A DNA stretch of 64,000 bases from Neobacillus sp. PS3-12. Its GTDB lineage: Bacteria > Bacillota > Bacilli > Bacillales > Cytobacillaceae. Position numbers and translations under genes: made by a program. The stretch is taken from NCBI RefSeq assembly GCF_030915385.1, contig NZ_CP133268.1, positions 496,001 to 560,000 on the forward strand, in the 5' to 3' direction. The notes under the pieces are model-generated. The model was not told the origin of the DNA, did no database searches, and worked only from the letters and a program-made list of their open reading frames with translations. This document shows, piece by piece, positions 28,610 to 37,747 of the stretch. Every line of letters starts with the position of its first letter. Position 1 is the stretch's first letter.

Positions 28610-29932
28610 ATGAATGAAGAAAATTTAATGAAGAAATATGGTTTAAAGGGAAACCCCAAAATAGGGTTAGCCTTGGCAACTTTGGGATTTTTCGTGGGTT
28701 TCTCAGCAGTATCGCTGTTTGGATCTGTAGCAACTCAATTTAGTAAAATGCTCGGATTGTCGGGAGTATTATTAGGATTTTTAGTTGGTGCTCCACAGCT
28801 TTTTGGTTCATTATTACGTATTCCTTTTGGAGCTTGGGTAGATAAAGCTGGAGGCCGAAAGCCGCTAATCATCCTTCTATCCATTTCGATTGTAGGAATG
28901 CTCGGTTTAACAACAATCATTTACACAGGAAATTTAACAGTAAAAATGTTTCCGCTCGTCGTATTTTTTGGTTTATTAGGCGGATGCGGGGTTGCCACAT
29001 TTTCAGTAGGCAGCACGCAAACTTCATATTGGTTCCCAAGTAATAAACAAGGTGTTGCATTAGGGGCATATGGAGGATTAGGAAATACTGCTCCGGGCCT
29101 ATTTGGAATAATCCTTCCACTTGTTTTAGGTGCATTTGGCTTAGCTGGAACTTATACAATGTGGCTTATTTTTCTAGTCTTTGGAACAATTATTTATGCT
29201 ATATTTTCAAATGACTCATATTATTTCCAATTAAAAAATAAAGGCTTTTCCGATTTGGAAGCACGTAGAATCTCAGGTCAATTAGGACAAGAGCTGTTCC
29301 CAACAGGTAAGGTTAGCGAAGCATTAAAAATTGCAGCCAAGGTACCCGGCACTTGGACATTAATAGCCTTATACTTCACATCTTTTGGAGGTTTCTTGGC
29401 TTTAACTTCTTGGTTTCCTACATATTGGGTACAATTTCATGGCATGAGTGTAAGAACAGCAGGCCTTCTAATGGCATTAGGTTTTTCACTCCTAGCTTCT
29501 CTTCTTCGGGTGTACGGTGGACGGCTGGCTGATAAGTTTGGCGGTGAGAAGGTTGCCGTAATAAGTTTTGCAATGATTTTAGTCGGAGCCCTTCTTTTAA
29601 TGGTAACCACTTCTTTCGGATTAGCTTTAATTGGTGAAGTGATTATGGGTGCTGGTATGGGATTTGCTAATGGAGCAGTTTTTAAACTGGTACCAACCTA
29701 TGTGAGTAAGGCACCAGGCGGAGCTATGGGCTTAGTCGGGGGGTTAGGGGCATTTGGCGGTTTCGTTGTTCCTCCATTAATGGGAATGTTTGTAGATGCT
29801 TTTGGAAAAAACGGGTTCTCCAGAGGCTTTATCCTATACGTTATTCTTTCCGCCATCTCGATCGTTATTTCCTTTATGTTAATGAGGAAAAATAACCAGA
29901 CTATCGTTACTGGACAAAGAGTTACTGCATAA
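28610..29932 (+). CDS. narK: Nitrate/nitrite transporter (MFS, NarK family)
   Basis: A 440-residue protein with 12 membrane segments. The two nitrate-porter signatures are clear: GGCGVATFSVGSTQTSYWFP in TM5 and GAGMGFANGAVFKLVP in TM11. It imports nitrate and/or exports nitrite during nitrate respiration. ATG 28610 is chosen for its AAGGAGG site; the frame is open upstream but includes the promoter and FNR box. Divergent from narGHJI, with a strong terminator behind it. Confidence 0.92.
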   Translation: MNEENLMKKYGLKGNPKIGLALATLGFFVGFSAVSLFGSVATQFSKMLGLSGVLLGFLVGAPQLFGSLLRIPFGAWVDKAGGRKPLIILLSISIVGMLGLTTIIYTGNLTVKMFPLVVFFGLLGGCGVATFSVGSTQTSYWFPSNKQGVALGAYGGLGNTAPGLFGIILPLVLGAFGLAGTYTMWLIFLVFGTIIYAIFSNDSYYFQLKNKGFSDLEARRISGQLGQELFPTGKVSEALKIAAKVPGTWTLIALYFTSFGGFLALTSWFPTYWVQFHGMSVRTAGLLMALGFSLLASLLRVYGGRLADKFGGEKVAVISFAMILVGALLLMVTTSFGLALIGEVIMGAGMGFANGAVFKLVPTYVSKAPGGAMGLVGGLGAFGGFVVPPLMGMFVDAFGKNGFSRGFILYVILSAISIVISFMLMRKNNQTIVTGQRVTA

Positions 29933-29942
29933 TCACATTATT

Positions 29943-29974
29943 AGGGTCACTTAGAAAATCTCTAAGTGACCCTT
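29943..29974. terminator. Bidirectional terminator after narK
   Basis: AGGGTCACTTAGA pairs with TCTAAGTGACCCT around a 5-nt loop, followed by T. It separates convergent narK and the DinB-like gene. Confidence 0.9.
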
Positions 29975-29992
29975 TGGGATTTGAAGGAGCTT

Positions 29993-30526
29993 TTATTTTG
30001 GAAAATCCTTCGATTCTAAATAACGTTCCTTTATAATCTTGCAATGATGCATCGCATGGCCGGCAATAATATAGGCAGTTCCTCTAACGGTCACTCCAGT
30101 ATTATTCGCTAAGCCCTTCCTTAACCACGCATCAGCATTTAAACTTTGCAACAGGACTAATGTTGACTCGCGAACAACTGAAAAATGTTCAAGAAGCTGT
30201 TCAAATGCCTGATCATTAAACGAGGAATTCGCTACATACAGACTTTCATCAAAACCTGGCAACGAAACCGTTTCCCCTCTTGCAATGCTCATCAAACGAT
30301 AGGCCATAATCCTTTCCGTATCGGTCATATGTCCAACCACTTCTTTTATACTCCATTTACCAGGTGCATAGCGGAAAGTCCCCTGTTCTTCGGTAACTTC
30401 TTTTAAAAGGAGTTTCGTATCCTCCAATTGTTTCGTTAAAATTGAAATAATATCTCCTTCTGGCACTGCATTTACATAAGGTAAATAATATGGGGCAAAT
30501 TCATCTTTTTCTGGCCGATTTATCAT
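29993..30526 (-). CDS. DinB/YfiT-family metal-dependent protein
   Basis: A 177-residue four-helix-bundle protein. Its three expected metal-binding His are seen in IKEVVGHMTDTERI and in GHAMHHCKIIKERYL near the C-terminus. Family members include bacillithiol S-transferase-like enzymes and YfiT-type hydrolases; the reaction here is not known. ATG 30526 (MINRPEKDEF) is preferred because GTGGAG lies 9 nt upstream; the longer frame from 30553 has no site. Single gene, transcribed toward narK. Confidence 0.75.
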   Translation of the reverse strand: MINRPEKDEFAPYYLPYVNAVPEGDIISILTKQLEDTKLLLKEVTEEQGTFRYAPGKWSIKEVVGHMTDTERIMAYRLMSIARGETVSLPGFDESLYVANSSFNDQAFEQLLEHFSVVRESTLVLLQSLNADAWLRKGLANNTGVTVRGTAYIIAGHAMHHCKIIKERYLESKDFPK

Positions 30527-30733
30527 TTTTTTCAACTCCACTTCAAATATCATTACTTTGTGATTTTGCTCCGCAAATATGTATGTTTCTATAATTAAAA
30601 TTAAATCACTATTTTTATTATATCAACTATTTTGATTGGAATAGTGCAAATAATCACATATTCCTAAATGCCTGACCAATATCATTTGCCTAAGGGTTAA
30701 TCGATCAGCCAGGCATTTTGGCATTAAATTTCC

Positions 30734-32374
30734 CTACTTCCCAGCAATATAATCAGCGGTCTGAAAGGCTAAGGCCATCATTGTAAAAGTTGGATTTGCT
30801 CCGCCAGAGTATCGCATTACACTGTTATCCGCTACAAAAAGTCCTGAAATATGATGAACCTGCCCATACTTGTTTGTCACAGATGTTTCTGGGTCATTCC
30901 CCATTCTGCACGTACCCATTTCATGAAAATCAAGTCCTGGAGGGCGAAGACAAATATCACTTTCCGATTTTATCCTTCCGTTTATTACTTTTAATATTTT
31001 TAGCATATCATCACGAATTAAATTAATAAGCCGATAATCATTTTGACTATATGAATAATTAATATTTATTTTTGGTATGCCAAACTGATCTTTTTTTGTT
31101 GGCTGTAAGGTAACTCGATTTTCAACCCTTGGCTCCACTTTCCCGAATCCTTGTAAATAAAATGGAATTTCATTTTGTAAAGGAATTCTCCTTTCATGAT
31201 AAAAAAATACTCCACCACGTCCGTACATTTGAAATTGATAAGGCCCCTTCTCAGCTTGCGGAATTAATATACCAAGATTCCCCATATTCTCAGGGTACTC
31301 TAAACGATTTAATGTTCCATCCACCTCTAGAAAGGAGTGGTTAACCAAATAATGTCCGATTGCTTTTTCTTCTATCCCTGAATTTAATAAGATCCTTGGA
31401 GTTTCCAGTGTACTTGCGGATAAAATAATGTTTTTTGCTCTAATTGTGTATTCTTTGCCTCCCCAAGTTAAAACTTTAACCCCTGCAGCTTTATTATTTT
31501 CTACTATTACCTTTACGGCACGGGAAAAAATCCCTAAATCAAAGGGACTTAAATTAAGTGCCCTTGCCAAAAAATCAATCGAACTAAAAAAGACATCTGA
31601 ATTCACTTTTCCAAACTTTGACTGTGAAATATCTACAGCAATTGGCGTATCGATGCTCTGGGGAAAACCATTTTGACGGAGACGTTCTAGTAAAATATCA
31701 TTAATCAAAGAATCCTTTGTAAAGTCTTGTGAAATCCTCAATATTTCTTCAACACGATTATAATAGCCAACTAAATCCTTATAAGCTATGGGCCAATCAT
31801 TCTCGTTAAATTCTACTTCGTTCATCCGTGGACATACAGCTGACCAAAACAGCGTTCTTCCTCCAAGTGCAAAAACAAGCCGTGCTCCAGAGAACTGAGG
31901 GAGTTCCCACCCGACAGGGGTTGAAATTTTTGGATTTAAAAAATATTGTTGGAATCGTTCTACTTCTAAGGTTGAAACGTTTTGGGCATGAGTCGGCAAT
32001 AATAATCCTCCTGCTTCAATCATTCCAATTTTTTTGTTTTTATTTTTCCAATTTTGACATAGACGATAAAGAGCTGTGCTTCCTCCTGCTCCACTTCCTA
32101 CAATAAGTGCATCATATTCTTCTGTAGCCATTTTTTCGACTGGAGTAGTTGGGATCCAAGCATCTAAATATTGGTCGGGCATTTGTGGCTTACATTCTGG
32201 AGGGTATTGGCGTATGTTTGTGGGTGACGAAGGTATATATACTTTACTTTTTTTGATTTTACGATTCGGGTCTGATATGTGGGGATTAGCGGCAAGAAGC
32301 AATTGAACATCACAATGATGGAGAGCCGCAATGGAGCGTAGTGTTTCATTTTGTTGGGCAATGATAATTTTCAC
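30734..32374 (-). CDS. GMC-family FAD oxidoreductase with N-terminal LysM domain
   Basis: A 546-residue protein. Residues 1-50 form a LysM unit (IIIAQQNETLRSIAALHHCD, then LLAANPHI), a fold that binds peptidoglycan or other GlcNAc polymers. From about residue 85 comes a GMC (glucose-methanol-choline) oxidoreductase with the FAD motif ALIVGSGAGGSTALYRL and the C-terminal HEMGTCRMGNDPETSV and GLFVADNSVMRYSGGANPT. GTG 32374 is chosen: AGGGG is 7 nt away and the protein then starts with the LysM strand; ATG 32380 is too close to the site. No signal peptide is seen, so wall or spore-surface targeting would rely on release from the mother cell. The substrate is unknown. Confidence 0.8.
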   Translation of the reverse strand: MKIIIAQQNETLRSIAALHHCDVQLLLAANPHISDPNRKIKKSKVYIPSSPTNIRQYPPECKPQMPDQYLDAWIPTTPVEKMATEEYDALIVGSGAGGSTALYRLCQNWKNKNKKIGMIEAGGLLLPTHAQNVSTLEVERFQQYFLNPKISTPVGWELPQFSGARLVFALGGRTLFWSAVCPRMNEVEFNENDWPIAYKDLVGYYNRVEEILRISQDFTKDSLINDILLERLRQNGFPQSIDTPIAVDISQSKFGKVNSDVFFSSIDFLARALNLSPFDLGIFSRAVKVIVENNKAAGVKVLTWGGKEYTIRAKNIILSASTLETPRILLNSGIEEKAIGHYLVNHSFLEVDGTLNRLEYPENMGNLGILIPQAEKGPYQFQMYGRGGVFFYHERRIPLQNEIPFYLQGFGKVEPRVENRVTLQPTKKDQFGIPKININYSYSQNDYRLINLIRDDMLKILKVINGRIKSESDICLRPPGLDFHEMGTCRMGNDPETSVTNKYGQVHHISGLFVADNSVMRYSGGANPTFTMMALAFQTADYIAGK

Positions 32375-32521
32375 AGGCATTCCCCTTTCAATAATCTATT
32401 TAATACATATTATTTTCTTTAAACCCCTATAACATTTTTCACAAGTTTTAAAAAAATAAAGAACTAACTGGTTCGATTTCTCCATTTTCAAATGGGTTTT
32501 TCCAGTTTAATTGCTTTTCCC

Positions 32522-32550
32522 TTGATTTATATGAAAACTTTTGGTATATT
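32522..32550 (+). promoter_or_regulatory. Sigma-A promoter of the lysine-riboswitch/dapA unit
   Basis: TTGATT (32522-32527), a 17-bp spacer, then TATATT (32545-32550). The predicted transcript start near 32557 lies about 33 bases before the riboswitch. Confidence 0.7.
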
Positions 32551-32589
32551 TACAGACAATTAGATACTTTCTTACTTCAATTCATTGGA

Positions 32590-32768
32590 GTAAGGGATAG
32601 AGGCGCAAAGACCATAAGTACACTATTTGAGGAAAATGAGGTCCAATGACAATGGTGGAAAGGGGAATTTGCCGAAGCTTCAAAGAAACTCATTTTCTTG
32701 AAGCTGGTTCTGTTATTGAAGAAATACAGAACTGTCATATAGGAAACTATATGGAGGGCTATCTCACG
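32590..32768 (+). ncRNA. Lysine riboswitch (L box)
   Basis: The conserved L-box blocks are present in order: GATAGAGGCGCAAAG near the 5' end, AAGTA, GAAAGGGGAATTTGCCGAAGC in the middle, and GGAGGGCTATCTC at the 3' end, which closes helix P1 with GGGATAG. It is followed by a terminator and then dapA. Lysine binding should stabilise P1 and favour termination, lowering flux into the lysine/diaminopimelate/dipicolinate pathway. Confidence 0.92.
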
Positions 32769-32800
32769 CATAGGAACGGTTTTTATTAAAGTTTCTACTG

Positions 32801-32829
32801 CAACAGTGAGCCTTCACTGTTGCTTTTTT
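32801..32829 (+). terminator. Riboswitch-controlled terminator
   Basis: CAACAGTGA pairs with TCACTGTTG around a short loop and is followed by six T. It lies between the L box and dapA, the position of a transcription-attenuating expression platform. Confidence 0.85.
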
Positions 32830-32896
32830 GCGTTGATAATAAAAGGCCTAAACCACCACCTCTAATTTTTGAAAAACTTTTAAAAGGGTGAGAATA

Positions 32897-33784
32897 ATGA
32901 ATTTTGGCCAAGTATTAACAGCTATGGTTACACCATTTGATCAAAATGGCGAGATTGACTTTGAAGCAACAAGAACTTTAGTGAATTATTTGCTGGCAAA
33001 TGGGACTGATGGATTAGTTGTATCGGGGACAACAGGGGAATCTCCGACACTAACAACAGAAGAAAAAGTTTCCTTATTTAAGTTTGTTGTCGAAGTTGTT
33101 GCTGGAAGAGTTCCAGTGATCGCTGGTACAGGATCAAACAACACAAGAGCTTCCATCAGCTTAACGAAACTTGCCGAAGAAGCAGGCGTTGATGGGATTA
33201 TGCTTGTTGTTCCTTATTACAACAAACCTAATCAAGAGGGATTATATCAACATTTTAAAGCAATTGCCGAATCTACTAAATTACCAATCCTTCTTTACAA
33301 TATTCCAGGACGAAGTTCTGTCAATATGACAGCTGAAACCGTCATACGATTGTCAGAGATTGATAATATTGCAGCCGTAAAAGAAGCTAGCGGAAACTTA
33401 GATGCAATGGCCGAAATTATTAGTAAAACTCCTAGTGATTTTGCTTTGTACAGCGGGGATGATGGATTGGCATTGCCAGTTTTAGCGATCGGCGGCAATG
33501 GGGTTATTTCAGTTGCCTCACATGTTATTGGGAATGAATTGCAAGACATGATTAATAGTTTTAACAGCGGGGATCATCAAAAGGCTGCTTCAGAGCACCG
33601 CCGCCTGCTCCCGATTATGAGAGCTTTGTTTGCTGCACCAAACCCGGCACCAGTAAAAGCAGCTTTGAACATGAATGGAATTTTTGTCGGAGGTCTTCGC
33701 CTACCTCTTGTGCCATTAACTGATGAAGAACAAAGAACATTACAAAAGGTTCTTCCAGCAATTAAAGTGAATACATTTAACTAA
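32897..33784 (+). CDS. dapA: 4-hydroxy-tetrahydrodipicolinate synthase
   Basis: A 295-residue class I aldolase that condenses pyruvate with aspartate semialdehyde, the first committed step to diaminopimelate, lysine and, in spores, dipicolinate. GTTGESPTL, YNIPGRS (catalytic Tyr) and AAVKEASGN (Schiff-base Lys) are present. ATG 32897 follows GGGTG at proper spacing. It is controlled by the L box upstream. In B. subtilis dapA is in an operon with asd and dapG and is not the L-box gene (lysC is), so this stand-alone copy is probably a second, lysine-regulated paralogue. Confidence 0.9.
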   Translation: MNFGQVLTAMVTPFDQNGEIDFEATRTLVNYLLANGTDGLVVSGTTGESPTLTTEEKVSLFKFVVEVVAGRVPVIAGTGSNNTRASISLTKLAEEAGVDGIMLVVPYYNKPNQEGLYQHFKAIAESTKLPILLYNIPGRSSVNMTAETVIRLSEIDNIAAVKEASGNLDAMAEIISKTPSDFALYSGDDGLALPVLAIGGNGVISVASHVIGNELQDMINSFNSGDHQKAASEHRRLLPIMRALFAAPNPAPVKAALNMNGIFVGGLRLPLVPLTDEEQRTLQKVLPAIKVNTFN

Positions 33785-33785
33785 T

Positions 33786-33823
33786 AAAAAAGGTGGTAGC
33801 CAGCAATGGTTTCCACCTTTTTA
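33786..33823 (+). terminator. Rho-independent terminator after dapA
   Basis: AAAAAGGTGG pairs with CCACCTTTTT, with inner AGCC/GGTT pairing. Confidence 0.8.
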
Positions 33824-33919
33824 CTTTAGGCACGTATGTACATACGTAAATTTTTTTCGTTTAATTTCAAAAAAACTTGGTTACATTGTTGTTATTAGTA
33901 ATCGAAAGGGCAATATGTC

Positions 33920-35383
33920 ATGCAAAAACTAGAAATGACCGAAAAAAATATAGAGACCGCTATTTTCCAATTTATTTTTCCATTTTCTATAAAAAATGGA
34001 ATTGAACTAAATATGTTTCCTTTTTTAAGAGATAACCATTTCAAACCCTTTCGGTTGGATCATTTAGATGATGAACGTGCTTATTATGGTGATTTTCATG
34101 TTTCTCACCGCGATCTCGAAGCTTATTTCCTTTCCTTTACAAATCGGATTCTTTTTCCGCACTCAGAAAATCAAAAAGGATTTCAGAGGTACTCAAAGCC
34201 AATAAACGAAAAAGTCTGTCTAAAAACTGATTATGTTTCGATCCCTTTTCAAGTGAATTCAATTGATGTAACACTTTGCCCATTTGAATTAGGACTATTT
34301 ACGATTAGAACTGAATTGACGGAGCTGCTAATGTCGTATGCTCTGGAGTTTGGTTCACTTTTTCGTGTACTCGAGCCAATAACCAATCGGGAGGCAAAAG
34401 TACAAATTGAATGTAGCAATGAAGTTTTTAATTCAATCGAAACTTTTGTGTTTGACTTTCTTTTCGCTGGATTGGCCGATTTTTTCGAAAGAAGAACCAA
34501 AAAGACAGCTTATTTTGAAACCTTTCCTTTTTTTGAGGATGAGAGAATGTATGTCCAATCCTTGTTATCCCTAAAAAACAATGAAGAGATCAATACAGTG
34601 GATGTATATCGGGCTGGGAGTTTATCTGGCCTGGATTCAAATGGGAAATTATATGTTAGTGCCAATAATCTTACCTATATTCAAGATTACCTAGATCAGC
34701 ATAGTTATAATCGTTGGGCCCCTAGCACACATTTTGTTATTGATGAACATATTTTTACCTGTATTACGAATGAAAATGGCCCTATTCTCTCTGAGATAGC
34801 TAATCACATCTATGGAAAATTCTACTATGGGCTGATATTAAATCTATTTCATAAAGTAGTTTTATTAAAATTAGCACACGCCCATGCTGTTTTAGATACA
34901 GAACGTGATTTCAAGGAAATGGAAAAATTGATTTTTTCGATCAATTCGTTTACCGCAAATTTTTTCTCCTTGGAATTAGTTACGGAGTCCCGCAGCCAAG
35001 AAATCTTTTTTCAAATTCGAAAAACCTTCAATATTGAACTATTATATAAAAATGCAAAGGAAGCACTTTACAGCTTATTTAAATATCAAGAAAACATTAC
35101 AGCCAAAAAAAATAGTTTGTTGCTTCTCGTATTGACACTCTATTCAGTTATTGGCCAGATGCTTGGAATGAGTATTGTAACAGGAGATTTTGCAGGAAGG
35201 ATTAAATGGGGCCACATCATGAATTACAATATGGTCGAATTATTTGCATTGTTCGTAGCCGCAAGCGGCATCATTATTTCCCTGGTCCTTGGGTATCAGC
35301 GTTTTAATGATTGGATCTCGTTTAGAAAAAATCGGAAAGCATGGATTGAGGAAACGATTATGTCATCTGTGAAGAAGAAATAG
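33920..35383 (+). CDS. Large uncharacterised protein with two C-terminal membrane segments
   Basis: A 487-residue protein I do not recognise. The first 400 residues are soluble and aromatic-rich (many Phe, Tyr), with helical stretches near 300-390 (FHKVVLLKLAHAHAVLDTERDF). Two hydrophobic segments lie near the end (LLLLVLTLYSVIGQMLGMSIV and LFALFVAASGIIISLVLGY), separated by about 25 residues, then a basic tail. A large cytosolic domain followed by two C-terminal helices resembles the topology of CorA-type proteins, but no GMN motif is present, so that is only a shape comparison. AAAGGG precedes ATG 33920. Single gene with a terminator behind it. Confidence 0.6.
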   Translation: MQKLEMTEKNIETAIFQFIFPFSIKNGIELNMFPFLRDNHFKPFRLDHLDDERAYYGDFHVSHRDLEAYFLSFTNRILFPHSENQKGFQRYSKPINEKVCLKTDYVSIPFQVNSIDVTLCPFELGLFTIRTELTELLMSYALEFGSLFRVLEPITNREAKVQIECSNEVFNSIETFVFDFLFAGLADFFERRTKKTAYFETFPFFEDERMYVQSLLSLKNNEEINTVDVYRAGSLSGLDSNGKLYVSANNLTYIQDYLDQHSYNRWAPSTHFVIDEHIFTCITNENGPILSEIANHIYGKFYYGLILNLFHKVVLLKLAHAHAVLDTERDFKEMEKLIFSINSFTANFFSLELVTESRSQEIFFQIRKTFNIELLYKNAKEALYSLFKYQENITAKKNSLLLLVLTLYSVIGQMLGMSIVTGDFAGRIKWGHIMNYNMVELFALFVAASGIIISLVLGYQRFNDWISFRKNRKAWIEETIMSSVKKK

Positions 35384-35401
35384 CCTTATATCTTTACAGT
35401 A

Positions 35402-35442
35402 TAGAAAAACGCTTGGACCAAAATAAATCCAAGCGTTTTTTA
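35402..35442. terminator. Bidirectional terminator
   Basis: AAAAACGCTTGGA pairs with TCCAAGCGTTTTT around a 10-nt loop, between two convergent genes. Confidence 0.85.
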
Positions 35443-35454
35443 GGCAGTTATCCA

Positions 35455-36312
35455 TCATGTTTCCCTTAGAATCGGAAGTGTACAACACCGAAAAGATCCT
35501 CCAGATTTAATAATTTCAGTAATATCCACTTCAATCACTTCAAAGCCTCGATTGCGTAGTTGCATGTTTACATTCTTGTTAACTGGCAAGCTGAATAACC
35601 TTTTATTTCCAATACTAAGTACATTTGTGCCTAGCTGAAATTGTTCTTCTTCTGAAACCTCAATTAATTCATAACGGGATGCAAAAAAGTCGATGTCTTT
35701 TTTGGTTAGGGCGTTTGGATATATTAGTGCCACCTCTGGTGAAACAACATTAAAAACACAGTCCAGATGAAGATATTTTTCTTTAAATGGAATAGCGATG
35801 ACATTGAATTGATTTAATAGACGTTGCAACTGTTCGACTGCTTTCATATCTGTTCGATTACTTAGCCCCGCATATATATTTTCTTGATCGATTACCACGT
35901 CTCCGCCTTCAATTCTTTCCTCTGCTAAATTATAATAAGAGATTTCTTCATCTTCGAGCCATTGTTTTAAAACATCCTCTTCACCCCCGCGAACATCCGT
36001 TGCCATTTTAGCAACAAAGATTGTTTGACCCAACGTAAAGCCAATATCACGAGTAAAAACTTGTTCTGGATATTTTTTATGATACGGCAGTAAAATAACT
36101 TCGATTCCATGATCCTGCAAGGTTTTTACAAATTCCCCATGTTGAAGGAGAGCTCGTTCAATATGTATTCCTTCGTCTTTAAAATATTCTTGTGTTTCAT
36201 TTATAACTTCACGTATTGTCATATATTGTGGCTGGCATAAAATAACTCGCTTTAACGTATCATATTCGCTCATGCAAAAAGTCTTTTTATCTGTCCCAGG
36301 GCTGTCTGCCAT
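35455..36312 (-). CDS. Amidinotransferase-fold hydrolase (arginine deiminase / DDAH-like)
   Basis: A 285-residue guanidino-group-modifying enzyme. FTRDIGFTLGQTIFVAKM (substrate-binding strand), ERIEGGDVVIDQ, LHLDCVFNVVSPEVAL (catalytic His) and GGSFRCCTLPI (nucleophile Cys) show the full active site. Relatives hydrolyse dimethylarginine, arginine or N-succinylarginine; the Bacillus YkgA-type proteins are the closest by memory and have no firm role. ATG 36312 has AGGAGG 7 nt upstream, while the frame start at 36339 lies on the ribosome site. Single gene. Confidence 0.8.
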   Translation of the reverse strand: MADSPGTDKKTFCMSEYDTLKRVILCQPQYMTIREVINETQEYFKDEGIHIERALLQHGEFVKTLQDHGIEVILLPYHKKYPEQVFTRDIGFTLGQTIFVAKMATDVRGGEEDVLKQWLEDEEISYYNLAEERIEGGDVVIDQENIYAGLSNRTDMKAVEQLQRLLNQFNVIAIPFKEKYLHLDCVFNVVSPEVALIYPNALTKKDIDFFASRYELIEVSEEEQFQLGTNVLSIGNKRLFSLPVNKNVNMQLRNRGFEVIEVDITEIIKSGGSFRCCTLPILRET

Positions 36313-36409
36313 GCATTTACCTCCTTTTTTTAGTATCATTTCCTAAACAATTTTATATATTTGCATGAGAGAATTCGGATGACTATTTACTTATTTAGTG
36401 TCTTGGCTC

Positions 36410-36838
36410 TCATTTCTTTGAATATTGCTTTTCCCGATCTTTTAATATGTCCTGAATAATTTCGATATGGACGGATGCCCATGAATTTTCCCGAAAGTGA
36501 AGAATAACACTTATGGTGATAATAATAATATAGACAATAACAAATACAATCCATAGAATACTCCCCTCTCGAAAAAGATAATCCTGTAGTTGTTTTGAAA
36601 ATAGAAGCAATAACCAAGGGATAGAAGAAACAAGAATTGGAATAATTCCAGATCCTTTTTTCTCTTTGAGCATGCAGTAATAAACTTGTCTCAACGTATT
36701 ACTATTAATTGAATTGTAAAATTCCTGTATTTTTTCGATTTCACAAAGACGTTTCATGTATTTAAATTCTTGATTGCTTGTTGAGTGCCTTTTAAGTTGA
36801 ATAAATAGTCTATGAGCATCTCCCCGTAAAGATAACAT
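36410..36838 (-). CDS. Hypothetical membrane protein (142 aa)
   Basis: A protein with a basic soluble N-terminus (LRGDAHRLFIQLKRH) and two hydrophobic segments (residues 63-80 and 92-113, the latter Ile/Val-rich: SILWIVFVIVYIIIITISVI), then a charged tail. ATG 36838 directly follows AAAGGAGAGGGAAG; earlier in-frame ATGs lie inside or before that site. Family not recognised. Confidence 0.6.
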   Translation of the reverse strand: MLSLRGDAHRLFIQLKRHSTSNQEFKYMKRLCEIEKIQEFYNSINSNTLRQVYYCMLKEKKGSGIIPILVSSIPWLLLLFSKQLQDYLFREGSILWIVFVIVYIIIITISVILHFRENSWASVHIEIIQDILKDREKQYSKK

Positions 36839-36934
36839 CTTCCCTCTCCTTTCCATTTTTTCTTTACTTAAAAGGCTTAGCATCTAATCTTTTATTTATT
36901 CATTATTTCTGGTACATATATGATGAATAAATAA

Positions 36935-36988
36935 CGCAGCCGCTCATTTTTTGAGCAACTTCCCAGTCTGTCGAAAAAATCGGCAGCC
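36935..36988. repeat. Outer inverted-repeat arm, left copy
   Basis: Contains GCAGCCGCTCATTTTTTGAG and further on TCGAAAAAATCGGCAGCC. Its reverse complement resembles the sequence at 37748-37807, so the two face each other across the repeat block. The stem GCCGCTC/GAGC can form a hairpin. Confidence 0.5.
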
Positions 36989-37070
36989 CATCATCTTATT
37001 CAATTACTTTAATAACTCACTGAGTTAATATGGTGTAATAGTTTTGAAGTATAGGCTGTTAAACAGGTCT

Positions 37071-37201
37071 GTTGATTGGCGCTCCAGGCACTTCGCTTTC
37101 CGCGGGCGTGCCGTGGAGCCTCCTCGGCGCGAAAAGCGCCTGTGGGGTCTCCCCAGCCCCGTACTCCCGCAGGAGTCTTCGTGCCTTCCACGCCAATCAA
37201 C
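37071..37201 (-). repeat. GC-rich structured intergenic repeat, copy A
   Basis: A 131-bp element bounded by GTTGATTGG and CCAATCAAC. Much richer in GC than its surroundings, it contains inner palindromes such as GGCGCGAAAAGCGCC and CTCCTGCGGGAG. The reverse complement aligns along its whole length with copy B. Short frames inside it are not genes. Such repeats are widespread in Bacillaceae genomes. Confidence 0.8.
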
Positions 37202-37561
37202 GAGTGTTTTCAATAAAGTTCTTCAGCTCAACTAATAAATCAAAAAAATGGTGAAACCAATGTTTAATCCAAAGGATTAAAGGAAAATGAACAAGGACCC
37301 AGTATCTCATTGCTCTATGATTTGCTGTTGCTCATGATTCAGGTTACCTCACTAGCCCTATTTGCAAGTGGCTATCGGACCGAAATATCTTAGAAGTAAT
37401 TGCTCATAGACGATATTGCTTTACTACTGATTTATTTTCAAAAATGAGATTTATATGTTTGTCCAAATTGTTACAGACTGCCCAAATATAAAAAAGTATG
37501 CAACACACTTAGCAAAGTTAGATAAAAAGTGTGTTGCAATACAACTGGTTGATTTACCACC
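37202..37561. other. Spacer between the two structured repeats
   Basis: About 360 bp of ordinary AT-rich sequence between repeat copies A and B. No gene, promoter pair or transposase remnant is seen. Confidence 0.4.
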
Positions 37562-37694
37562 CTGTTGATTGGAGCGGAGGGCACTCGACTCCTGCGGGAT
37601 CAAGAGGTCACTTGAGACCCCACAGGCGCCAAAGCGCCGAGGAGGCTCAAGGACCTCCCCGCGGAAAGCGAGTGACCGGAGAGGAAATCAACAG
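37562..37694 (+). repeat. GC-rich structured intergenic repeat, copy B
   Basis: A 133-bp element bounded by CTGTTGATT and AATCAACAG. It shares with inverted copy A the blocks ACTCCTGCGGGA, GAGACCCCACAGGCGC, GCGCCGAGGAGGCTC and CCCGCGGAAAGCGA. It lies in opposite orientation to copy A. Confidence 0.8.
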
Positions 37695-37747
37695 GCCCAT
37701 TTGCAGGAACCATTCAAAAAACTTAGTATTTAAATTCTGGTAAAAAA

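Noticed and set aside
32577..32771. Minus-strand open frame of 64 codons upstream of dapA
   Set aside because: It lies exactly over the lysine riboswitch, whose conserved blocks explain the sequence.
37009..37254. Several short overlapping frames on both strands
   Set aside because: They are products of the GC-rich palindromic repeat and have no ribosome sites.
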